Source: Promethearchaeota archaeon (GTDB taxonomy: Archaea; Asgardarchaeota; Lokiarchaeia; Sigyniarchaeales; SOKP01). From it: a stretch of 64,000 bases of DNA. A program made the position numbers and the translations under genes. The notes under the pieces are model-generated. The model had not been told where the DNA came from. It saw only the letters and a list, made by a program, of their open reading frames with translations, and made no database searches. Shown here one piece after another: positions 41,343 to 50,721 of the stretch; positions within the stretch are counted from its first letter, which is position 1, and every line of letters begins with the position of its first letter. The stretch covers positions 1-64,000 of the forward strand of contig JAEOUA010000002.1 of NCBI GenBank assembly GCA_016839555.1. The letters are read 5' to 3'.

Positions 41343-42812
41343 TTATTTAGCCAATGTTTTGGTCACTGGAGTACAACCTAATCTATCCTTAAATGTGCGC
41401 ATGAAGTCCATATCAATCGGTTCATTCGCATCCTCCCAGCTCAACTTTAGTAATTCTTCTGCCTTATCTGGGGTTTCTGAAATGACATTCTGGGTTAATT
41501 TGGGATCTTTCTTGACATCATATAAACTGCCCCCTTCTGTGTCCCATATATATCCATTGTACCACCAATCTCCATCGTATACCGCAACAGATCCTCCCCA
41601 AGCAACCGTCACGTGATCATAATATGTTAAATCATCATCCTGAACTAATTTAAACAAATCTTTACCATCCATATCATTAGAAGGGACACCACAAGATTCA
41701 CAGAGCGTTGCGGCAATATCATGATGATAACAGAACTTATCGCAAGTTTTACCACTATATTCACCACCAGGAAATCGGATCATTGCGACAAGATCAGCTA
41801 CTTCCCTTCCTAATGGATTAGCTGCCTTTGCTATAAGACCATGTTCACCCAACATATGTCCATGATCGGAAACGACAACTATGATAGAATCGTCCCAGAT
41901 CCCGATGCGTTTGATATAATCTATGAAATAGCCGAACCATGTGTCTACGAGCGTCACTTCCCCAGCATATCGAGTTCGTAGATTTTTAAGTTCTTGTTCA
42001 GAAATCATACTTGCTGGTCCATAAAGTGAATGGGTTATTCTTCGGCATCCCTTTTCCCAATCAGGATCTTTTTCATAAATTCGAATATAATGAAGTGGTG
42101 GATCCCATGGTTCATGTGGATCAAAAGATTCTACAGTAATAAAGCCTTTTCCTTTCATTAAAGCATTATAATTCATTTCCAGCCATTCGCCAGCTGCGCG
42201 AAATACACGGGAAGGAAAAGTATCGGTTTCGGCCTGCCACCAATGTTTATTTTGAAGGAATTGGCGCATCATTATCTGCGCAAAAAAGCTGCCTGCTGAT
42301 CTTCCATCTTCTCTTGAAGTAAGGTATTTCTGTAGCGTTTCATCTGAGATCCGTGGTCCAGAAAGATATGCATCTTCTTCCTGTCCACGTATCCATCTCC
42401 ATTGAGAAAAGCCGCGCTGATAATTATATCCCGGCTTAAATTGATGATAAACATCCGAGAACAAAGCTGATACATATTTTTTCCGATTGAATCGTTCAGC
42501 AAGAGTATCATGGGAATCTGAAATATTACTCCACCCGGGAGCGCCAAGTGCATCACCAACATAGTCTCCCCGTCCAGTTCTGGTTTCACCAATCTTATCC
42601 TCCTTAAAAGGAAATACTCTTTTCCCAGTATAGATAGCCTTTCGTGCTGGGAGAGTCGGTAATGATTCAGGATACATTTTTGTGAATTTAACGGACTCTT
42701 GAGCAAATTTATCCAGATTTGGTGTTTTTATCCACTCATTGCCATATGCTCCGACATGATCTGACCTCAATGTATCAATTACAATTAGTATAGCATTAAT
42801 TTTTTTTCTCAT
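41343..42812 (-). CDS. Sulfatase-family (alkaline phosphatase superfamily) protein lacking the Cys/Ser nucleophile
   Basis: IVIDTLRSDHVGAYGN, SLPTLPARKAIYTGKR (Thr in place of Cys/Ser), VVSDHGHMLGEHGL. Confidence 0.9.
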   Translation of the reverse strand: MRKKINAILIVIDTLRSDHVGAYGNEWIKTPNLDKFAQESVKFTKMYPESLPTLPARKAIYTGKRVFPFKEDKIGETRTGRGDYVGDALGAPGWSNISDSHDTLAERFNRKKYVSALFSDVYHQFKPGYNYQRGFSQWRWIRGQEEDAYLSGPRISDETLQKYLTSREDGRSAGSFFAQIMMRQFLQNKHWWQAETDTFPSRVFRAAGEWLEMNYNALMKGKGFITVESFDPHEPWDPPLHYIRIYEKDPDWEKGCRRITHSLYGPASMISEQELKNLRTRYAGEVTLVDTWFGYFIDYIKRIGIWDDSIIVVVSDHGHMLGEHGLIAKAANPLGREVADLVAMIRFPGGEYSGKTCDKFCYHHDIAATLCESCGVPSNDMDGKDLFKLVQDDDLTYYDHVTVAWGGSVAVYDGDWWYNGYIWDTEGGSLYDVKKDPKLTQNVISETPDKAEELLKLSWEDANEPIDMDFMRTFKDRLGCTPVTKTLAK

Positions 42813-42901
42813 TTAGATTTTATACCTATAGATTCATAATATTTAACATATATTCTTACAATATTCCTCTTCTTAATATAATTATTGTTATTAAAAAGAA
42901 C

Positions 42902-43768
42902 TTATTGTAATGGATATTGCGGTTCTCTCTTTTCAAAGAATGCTTGAACACCCTCCATAATATCGTCTGATGTTGAGCAGAGCATTTGGGTGCGATTTTC
43001 TAATTGAATCATTGTTTCTAAACTCGGAGAGTCCATAGATAAATTAATAGCTTCCTTCGTCATTCGAAGGCCTAAAGGGCTTTTACTGAGCATAACTTTT
43101 GCTAATTTTTCAGCACTTTCGAATAAATCATTTTCATTTCCTTTTACAACATCTGAGACCAACCCAATTTTCTCAGCTTCTTCTGCATTAATAAATCTCC
43201 CTGTATATAAGATTTCAGCTGCTCTTGACATACCAATTAATCGAGGTAAATGATAACTACTAGCTAAATCTGCTCCAGAGAATCCAACATTAATAAATGC
43301 GTTATTAAACCTAGCATTTTCTCCCGCAATACGTACATCTGCTGCAAGAGCAAAGGCAAAACCTGCTCCAGAAGCAGCTCCTTGTATTATTGCAATAATT
43401 GGTTGGCTTATTTTCCTCATTTTTACAATCAATTGGCTTGTTCTCCACTGTGCGTACATTTTTGCTTTAATAATATCTTTATCTGGAACATTTAGAAAAT
43501 AAAAATTTTCTTTTAATGCTTCTGGTTTCTTCTTTGATTGAAGAATCATCGATTCTTTTAAATCCAATCCAGCACAAAAGACTCTTCCTGAAGCTTTTAA
43601 AATCAATACCCTACAATTTAAATTTACAATTAACTCATCTAATAATTCATGCAATTCTTTTATCATCTGGAATGACATCGCGTTTAATTTATCTGGTCTA
43701 TTAAGTGTTAAAACACCTATTCCATTTGGCTTTAATTCAAATTTTATTGTTTTGAATTCGGTATTCAA
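42902..43768 (-). CDS. Enoyl-CoA hydratase/isomerase family protein
   Basis: LTLNRPDKLNAMS, GRVFCAGLDLKE, IQGAASGAGFAFALAADVRIA. Confidence 0.95.
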   Translation of the reverse strand: MNTEFKTIKFELKPNGIGVLTLNRPDKLNAMSFQMIKELHELLDELIVNLNCRVLILKASGRVFCAGLDLKESMILQSKKKPEALKENFYFLNVPDKDIIKAKMYAQWRTSQLIVKMRKISQPIIAIIQGAASGAGFAFALAADVRIAGENARFNNAFINVGFSGADLASSYHLPRLIGMSRAAEILYTGRFINAEEAEKIGLVSDVVKGNENDLFESAEKLAKVMLSKSPLGLRMTKEAINLSMDSPSLETMIQLENRTQMLCSTSDDIMEGVQAFFEKREPQYPLQ

Positions 43769-43883
43769 ATTCGACCACCTTTTATGGTTTAAAAATAATA
43801 TTAATTTTTAAGAATGTATTTATTAATTTTTTCAAATTTAAAAAGGCAATAATAAAAGAAATTTTATACTAAATTAATAAGAA

Positions 43884-45164
43884 TTAAATCCCTTTAGTTA
43901 ATCCAAAAATTAGCTTATCCCTACTGATATATACTATAATAAAAGCAATCACTTCATTTAATACGAGCGCTACTAAAGAAAGTATCAATATAAAGAGATT
44001 AAAGTTTAGGCTTAAATGATAAAGACCTCTTAAAACATATGTTATAAAAAATGAGATAATTAACAAATTTAATTTATTCATTACCTTTTTCTCTTCTTTA
44101 TTATTTTCGGATTCCTTTATAATATTAGTCAAACATATTCCACTGAGATAAAGGAAAAAAGGAAAAAATGGTAGAATCAATCGGGGATCACCAGGAATCG
44201 CCATAAAAATACTTAAATATAAAAAATTTATTCCCACCACGATAAAAATGAAAAAGATTTGTGTTTTTTTTATATTTTTAATCAATAAATAAACACCCAT
44301 TAAAGTTAAACATATTCCAAGCAGAATAAATAAATGAAAGAATTCATATGGAATACCAAAAATAAGACCAGAAAATATCGCATTAATTATTCCTTCAATA
44401 GTAAACAAAGTAATATTATATATGAAATCAAAAGCTAATGCGTGATAATGGAAATTATAGAACGGATCACCAACTTTATATTCAAAATATAATGCCCAAA
44501 TAAAAAATGTGCATAAAAAAGAAATTAATATTATCGCAAGTTTAATAATAGATGCTTTTTCAATCTTTATAAACCTTAAATAAGGAATTAGGGAAAAAAA
44601 TAATATACCCACAACAATAAAAAGCCCAAAAGTTAAATGAGTTAATGTTAAAGCTAAAACAGATAAAGATAAGTAAATATTGTTTTTTAAGGATTTCTCT
44701 TCTTTGATTACGGTAAAATAAAAAATTAAAAGGCATAATAAAGAAATAAGTTCTTCTCTCAATCCTGTTCCATTATTATACACCAAATAGAAATTCAAAG
44801 CCACTAAAAAACTAGTTATTAAGCCCGCCAATTTGGCATGTTTTAGTTGATATTTCTCATTTTGAAATAATTTTAATGAGGCTTTGGTAAAAATTAAATA
44901 AGAATATATTATTAGTAATATACCTGCGATTAATGAAGTTAAATTAATTGCTAGACCATTATTTCCCGTTATTAATAGAATTATTAATATAAATAAAGGA
45001 AATAATGGTGGCCTATAAGAAGCATAATTCAAAAATTCGCGAGTTGAAAGAACATAAATATCAGCATCAGGATTTAAAGGTACAATTATAGTCGAAATAA
45101 ATCTTGCTATGCTACCAATTAATAAAACAATTAAAAAAAGATAATCATATTTCGATAAATTCAT
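43884..45164 (-). CDS. GT-C type glycosyltransferase-like polytopic membrane protein
   Basis: NPDADIYVLSTREFLNYASYRPPLFPLFI; many TM helices. Confidence 0.7.
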   Translation of the reverse strand: MNLSKYDYLFLIVLLIGSIARFISTIIVPLNPDADIYVLSTREFLNYASYRPPLFPLFILIILLITGNNGLAINLTSLIAGILLIIYSYLIFTKASLKLFQNEKYQLKHAKLAGLITSFLVALNFYLVYNNGTGLREELISLLCLLIFYFTVIKEEKSLKNNIYLSLSVLALTLTHLTFGLFIVVGILFFSLIPYLRFIKIEKASIIKLAIILISFLCTFFIWALYFEYKVGDPFYNFHYHALAFDFIYNITLFTIEGIINAIFSGLIFGIPYEFFHLFILLGICLTLMGVYLLIKNIKKTQIFFIFIVVGINFLYLSIFMAIPGDPRLILPFFPFFLYLSGICLTNIIKESENNKEEKKVMNKLNLLIISFFITYVLRGLYHLSLNFNLFILILSLVALVLNEVIAFIIVYISRDKLIFGLTKGI

Positions 45165-45340
45165 TTTTAAAGAATTTTCAATTGTAATTTATAATATGGT
45201 AATATAATAATATTTAATAATTATTTTTAAGTAAATAATTCACTTCTAATAAATTGTAGTTATAAATGAGAAATTTTTTTATAATATTACTATTTGCATC
45301 GCATAATTTTAAGGAAATAAAAAGTTGAGAGTGAGTTAAA

Positions 45341-46717
45341 ATTAGGTTTAATATTCAAAATTTTTTAAAAAGAAATGTAAAACCAGCAACAGGATGCACT
45401 GAACCGAGTGCTATAGCATATGCCACTTCCATTGCGTATAATGCATTATTTAATAAATCTATCAATTATAAAAACGATATTCTGATTTTTTCTAATAAAT
45501 CTGAGAAATTTTCATTAGAAAACTTGCAGCAAATTCAAATAGAATCAGATAGAGATGTTTATAAAAATGCTTTTGCTGTTACAATTCCTGGGACAGATGG
45601 ACAAAAAGGTATGGAAATCGCAGCAGCAATAGGGTTCTACTGCAATCCGAATAAAAAATTAAATTTATTTAAAGATATAAACATGAACATAGTTAAGAAA
45701 GCTAATGAAATTCTAGATTCTGGCAAAATAGTAATAAATTATTTGAAAAAACAGAAGAAAAAGCCACAGCTAGATATTCAAGTTACACTTAAATATAAAA
45801 TCAAAGATAAATTTCATATTTCTTATGTAAGATTACAAGATGAGCACGATAATATTACATTAATTCAAGTTAATGATGAAAAATTATATGAGGGATCAAG
45901 AAGGCTCGAAGCATTCGAAAGGGAAGAATTTCCTGAAACTATAGAGGAGATGATTAAAATCGTTAAATCGATGTCATTAACAGAAAAAGAACTAGTTTAT
46001 GAAGGAATTCTTATGAATAAAGCTGTTGCAGAAGAGGGATTGAAAGAAGATTATGGGCAAAACATAGGAAAAGCTTTACATATTATGGCAAAAACATATG
46101 GAATTGAACATTCTCTTATTATGCAAGGGAGAATTAAAGCGGCGGCCGCAGCAGATGCACGAATGGGAGGATGTAACTTACCAGTGATGAGTACTTCTGG
46201 ATCTGGAAATCAAGGAATTACCGCATTAGTTCCAATATCAGTAATTGGAGAATTAAAAGAAGCAAGTTATGATAAAATTTGTGAAGCGGCTCTTCTTTCT
46301 CATTTAATCACAAAAATGACCCATCTATATTCAACTCACTTGTCTGCCCTATGCGGATGCGCAATCAAGGCAGGTATCGGAGCAACTGCTGGGATAACTT
46401 ATCTTCTTAATGGTTCTTTGGAACAAATTCACAACGCAATCAATCTACTTGCTGCTAATATTACGGGTATAATCTGCGATGGAGCAAAAGCAGGTTGTGC
46501 GCTAAAACTTTCTACTGCTGCAGGAGTTGCCCTCGAATCTGCATTAATGGCCCTAGAAGGAATCAAGATCCCCTCTGATAATGGAATTATATTTCCAAGG
46601 GCAGAAGATACCATTAAAGCCATTGGAAAGATTAGCGATTCAATGGTAGAAACGGATTATGTTATTCTTGAAATAATTCAGCAAAAAGCAATGAAAAATA
46701 GAAAATATATATCATAA
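45341..46717 (+). CDS. L-cysteine desulfidase / UPF0597 (CdsB-like) protein; start proposed at ATT 45341
   Basis: Frame is open from 45335, upstream of the track start (TTG 45524), encoding RFNIQNFLKRNVKPATGCTEPSAIAYATSIAYN, the conserved family N-terminus; C-terminal CGCAIKAG and GAKAGCALK. Confidence 0.8.
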   Translation: MRFNIQNFLKRNVKPATGCTEPSAIAYATSIAYNALFNKSINYKNDILIFSNKSEKFSLENLQQIQIESDRDVYKNAFAVTIPGTDGQKGMEIAAAIGFYCNPNKKLNLFKDINMNIVKKANEILDSGKIVINYLKKQKKKPQLDIQVTLKYKIKDKFHISYVRLQDEHDNITLIQVNDEKLYEGSRRLEAFEREEFPETIEEMIKIVKSMSLTEKELVYEGILMNKAVAEEGLKEDYGQNIGKALHIMAKTYGIEHSLIMQGRIKAAAAADARMGGCNLPVMSTSGSGNQGITALVPISVIGELKEASYDKICEAALLSHLITKMTHLYSTHLSALCGCAIKAGIGATAGITYLLNGSLEQIHNAINLLAANITGIICDGAKAGCALKLSTAAGVALESALMALEGIKIPSDNGIIFPRAEDTIKAIGKISDSMVETDYVILEIIQQKAMKNRKYIS

Positions 46718-46719
46718 AT

Positions 46720-47271
46720 CTAACTAAATTGTTGAATTTCTTCAGCAAAAATGTACCAGAATAAGCCAATTACGCAATATGCGTTAGAAATTTTTCCCAT
46801 TTTTAAATACTTTTTAACTTGAGAAAGAGATGCAAATTCTATTTCAATAATCTCATTTGGATCAAACTTAGGAGTTCCTTTTTCTGAAAGATCTGCTAAA
46901 AACGTATAAACTTGATTAGTCATGAAAGCAGGATTAGCATAAACACACCCAATCTGCTGAATTTTTTTAGTTTTATATCCCGTCTCTTCTTTTAACTCTC
47001 GCACAGCAGCTTCTTTAAGTGTCTCACCTTGTTCCACAATTCCTCCAGGGATTTCTAATTCTATTTTATTATTTCCAAAACGAAATTGCTTAATTAGTAA
47101 GATTTGGTTATCCTTATTGATTCCCACTATATTAACCCAATCGGACAACTCAAGGATATTTGCTTTAAATTCTTTTTTTGTATCTGGTCTTTGATAAGTT
47201 TTTCTTACTATATTAAAAATATTCAAAGACAATAATTCTTCAGATTTTATATTTTTCCATTTATCTATCAT
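46720..47271 (-). CDS. NUDIX hydrolase (ADP-ribose pyrophosphatase-like)
   Basis: GGIVEQGETLKEAAVRELKEETGY. Confidence 0.9.
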   Translation of the reverse strand: MIDKWKNIKSEELLSLNIFNIVRKTYQRPDTKKEFKANILELSDWVNIVGINKDNQILLIKQFRFGNNKIELEIPGGIVEQGETLKEAAVRELKEETGYKTKKIQQIGCVYANPAFMTNQVYTFLADLSEKGTPKFDPNEIIEIEFASLSQVKKYLKMGKISNAYCVIGLFWYIFAEEIQQFS

Positions 47272-47329
47272 AATTATTAAATAATTGGTTTTACTCTAAT
47301 TATATATAAATTTTCAAAGGATTTCCTTT

Positions 47330-47719
47330 TTACTCTCTTTTTATACTTATAAGATTAAGGTTTTTCATTAAGATAAGAACAAATACTGACCACAAAATAT
47401 CATAAATCATTATTGGAAGGAGTATAATCAAAAATTCCGGATAAGTTGGCAATTGGATTATAGAACATATAATCATAATTATCCTAAGCAAAATATTAAC
47501 TAAGGGAATTATCCGATATGCTAACATATTTTTAGAAGAAACAATCAGTAATATTCCAAATCCTATTAAAAAAGTTCCTGCCATCTGGTTAAAGACTGGA
47601 ATCAAAACTATTCCAATTTCCATAAAAAATAGGTGAATCAATAAGAAAAAAGCTCCAATTAAAATCTCAACTATTCCGCCTAGAATTAATAAGCATTTTA
47701 AGAGCTTTTTAAGATTCAT
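47330..47719 (-). CDS. Small membrane protein (about 4 TM)
   Basis: 129-aa hydrophobic ORF. Confidence 0.6.
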   Translation of the reverse strand: MNLKKLLKCLLILGGIVEILIGAFFLLIHLFFMEIGIVLIPVFNQMAGTFLIGFGILLIVSSKNMLAYRIIPLVNILLRIIMIICSIIQLPTYPEFLIILLPIMIYDILWSVFVLILMKNLNLISIKRE

Positions 47720-47791
47720 AGTTAAAATAAAAAAATAATGAAAGAAATTAAAACTTTAATTTTCAATTTAGGAATTTTTTACTAGTATCTT

Positions 47792-48367
47792 TTAGGCATT
47801 TATTTTTTTAAGCACATACGCAAAATTTTGTCCAAGAGTTTTAAAGGTTTGAATTCCCTCTTCATCATTCAGAACTTCTCCCGGTTGTTTCCCATATCCT
47901 AAATTCCAATAACTAGAGCCCACTACAATCATCTGAGAGATTAAAAAGAAATAATTGATTGAAGAAAATACGTGAGCGCCCCCGCCTCTCCTCACTGCTA
48001 TCACTCCGGCCCCAACCTTTCTTTTTAATAAATTTCCACTCGCTCCACACACTTCTCCTGCCCTTTCTATTAAAGCCTTCATATTTGCCGTAACATTGGC
48101 ATAATAGGTTGGAGATCCTAAGATTATCCCATCAGCATCGATCATTTTCTTAATATATTCATTCATTTTATCCCCTGTTAGAACACATTTACCATCTTTA
48201 TTCTCCGCACAACTGCCACATGCCGTGCAACCTTCTAAATTTTCTCCCCCAATCCATATATATTCACATTCTATTCCTTCTTTTGTTAACTCATTAATTA
48301 TGATATTAAGACAATTGTATGTATTACCTTCTTTTCTAGGACTACTATTGAACAAAACAACTTTCAT
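47792..48367 (-). CDS. Iron-sulfur flavoprotein / NADPH-dependent FMN reductase family
   Basis: FNSSPRKEGNTY, CTACGSCAENKDGKC (CX2CX2CX7C), GSPTYYANVTANMKALIERAG. Confidence 0.9.
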   Translation of the reverse strand: MKVVLFNSSPRKEGNTYNCLNIIINELTKEGIECEYIWIGGENLEGCTACGSCAENKDGKCVLTGDKMNEYIKKMIDADGIILGSPTYYANVTANMKALIERAGEVCGASGNLLKRKVGAGVIAVRRGGGAHVFSSINYFFLISQMIVVGSSYWNLGYGKQPGEVLNDEEGIQTFKTLGQNFAYVLKKINA

Positions 48368-48455
48368 TATACTTATCCTTATTCTAATTTAATTTATTTT
48401 TCTTTTAGAAATTAAAATAAATTAATATAATTAATTATACAATCATAATAAAAAT

Positions 48456-49712
48456 TTGAAAAAAAGCATGATCGACTTACATAATCATAAAATTGAGCTT
48501 TTAGCACCTGTTCAAGATTGGAAAACCTTAAAATTTCTTGAAAATATTCCGGATTCGATTTATTTTGGCACAACCCATTATAATATGAGACTAAAGGCAC
48601 AAAATTTTCGAATAGAAGATCTTTCGAAAATTACGGAATATTGCCATTCCATGGATCCTCCTATAAAAGCATATTTATGTACCAATATTTTGATTTATAA
48701 TGCAGAATTGAATGGTTTAGAAAATCTTATTAAGGAGGCAAAGGATGCAGAAATCGATGCAATTATTGCCCATGATATGGCAGTACTTCAATTAGCTAAA
48801 AAGTATAGTATTAAATTTCATATATCCACTCAAGCAAATGTTTCTAATATTATCTCAGCCAAATTTTATGAGGATTTAGGGGCAGAAAGAATAATATTGG
48901 CACGAGAATTGAGCTTAAACCAGATCCGTGAAATAAAAAAGAGTTTAAAGAGCGCAAAAATTGAATGTTTTATTCACGGTTCGATGTGTACTTCTATTAG
49001 CGGAAGATGCTACTTCTCGGCAACAATTAAACATTCACAGAGATTTTCTGCTAATCGGGGAAATTGCGTGCAGCCTTGTAGAAGAAAATGGCGAGTGATT
49101 GATGATTAAAATAATGAGTTTATTTATGATGGTCAAATGTTCCTAAATGCAAAAGATTTATGTATGATTGAATATATCCCCGATTTAATTGAAGCTAATA
49201 TCGATGCTTTTAAAATAGAAGGAAGGATGAAAGACCCCCTCTACGTAAAAACTGTCGCCTCATGCTATAAAGAAGCTATAAGTAGTTATTATGATGCAAC
49301 CTTTTCTAAGAAAAAAGTAAAGGACTGGCTTAAAAGATTATTAAAAGTATATAATAGAGGGTTTCATACTGGTTTTTATTTTCAAAACCCTACTCCGAGT
49401 GATATACAATTAAATAAAAGAGGTAATATCTCCCCTCATAAAAAGCATTATATTGGAAGGATTTTAACCTATAATGAAAAAATTAAAACTGCTGAGCTCC
49501 TAATTGAAGCGAAAAGTTTGCCAATAATAGAAGGGAATGAATTTATTATAGAAGGGGATGATACCTACCTCTTAGAAAAATTTAATAATTTATTATTACA
49601 TGGCACGCAAATTCATTCTATCCAGAGGGATAAAGAAGATTTTCCAATTAAAATCAATGTGAAACTTGAAAATCCAGTTCTTTCAGGAGACAAAATATAC
49701 AAGTTTCAATAA
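48456..49712 (+). pseudogene. U32-family peptidase interrupted by an in-frame TAA at 49107-49109
   Basis: Two same-frame ORFs (48456..49109 and 49137..49712) form one U32 protein: ...RGNCVQPCRRKWRVIDD*NNEFIYDGQMFLNAKDLCMIEYIPDLIEANIDAFKIEGRMKDPLYVKTVASCYKEAI... Confidence 0.85.
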
Positions 49713-49865
49713 GCTAATCATTCTTGCTTTGTACTAATACTATTAAATTAGAAAAAATCAAAAGAGATAAGTAAAACATCTGTAAATTGTTAATTATAAA
49801 AGAAAATAAATATAATAGAAATAATTGTTTCAATATAGGTATTATTATAAACTGGAGATAATAAA

Positions 49866-50543
49866 ATGGATTTTGAAGAAAATAGACGTGAATTGGTTGA
49901 AAATCTTAAAGAGCGAGGTATATTGACACAAAAAAAAGTTATTAATGCCATGTTAAAAGTTCCCAGAGAACAATTTATTCCTAAAAGTGTCAAATCTTCT
50001 GCCTATATAGACACTCCATTATCAATTGGTTCCGGACAAACTATAAGTGCGCCTCATATGAATGCGATGATGTGTGAGATTTTAGATTTTAAGGAAGGTG
50101 ATAAAGTATTAGAAATTGGCACTGGATCGGGCTATCACGCTGCTTTATGCGCGGAATTAGTGGCTCCCGAAGGCAGTAAAAATCCGGGCCACATCTATAC
50201 TATTGAAAGACATGAAAATTTAGCTAAAAAGGCTCGAGAGAATTTAAGAAATTTAGATTATGATAAACATATTTCTGTGATCATTGGAGATGGCACTGTG
50301 GGATATCCAAAAGAAGCTCCTTATGACAAAATTTTAGTAACCGCCGCTTCTCCGCTACCTATTCCTTCACCTTTTAAAGAACAATTAAAAGACGGAGGTA
50401 TATTATGTATTCCTGCAGGCTCAAGACAATTCACTCAAAATCTATATAAAATCACTAAAAAGGGAGATAAATTTAAGAAAAAAAGGATTACAGGAGTGAG
50501 ATTCGTAAGTCTCATAGGAAAACATGGGTTTAATGAATCTTAA
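49866..50543 (+). CDS. pcm: Protein-L-isoaspartate O-methyltransferase
   Basis: VPREQFIP, GQTISAPHMNAMMCE, VLEIGTGSGYHAA. Confidence 0.95.
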   Translation: MDFEENRRELVENLKERGILTQKKVINAMLKVPREQFIPKSVKSSAYIDTPLSIGSGQTISAPHMNAMMCEILDFKEGDKVLEIGTGSGYHAALCAELVAPEGSKNPGHIYTIERHENLAKKARENLRNLDYDKHISVIIGDGTVGYPKEAPYDKILVTAASPLPIPSPFKEQLKDGGILCIPAGSRQFTQNLYKITKKGDKFKKKRITGVRFVSLIGKHGFNES

Positions 50544-50721
50544 TTATTATAATTTAAAAAAAAAGATAATTTAAATAAAAATAGCATTATAACTAATTAA
50601 TTTAAAATCTCGTTTTGACAAAAGATGAATATTGTTTTTTGTTTTTCTCTTCTGGATTTTAATGATTGATAACGTTAACCATCCAACTGAAAATTCTTAA
50701 AAAAAATATTTGAAAGAGAAA

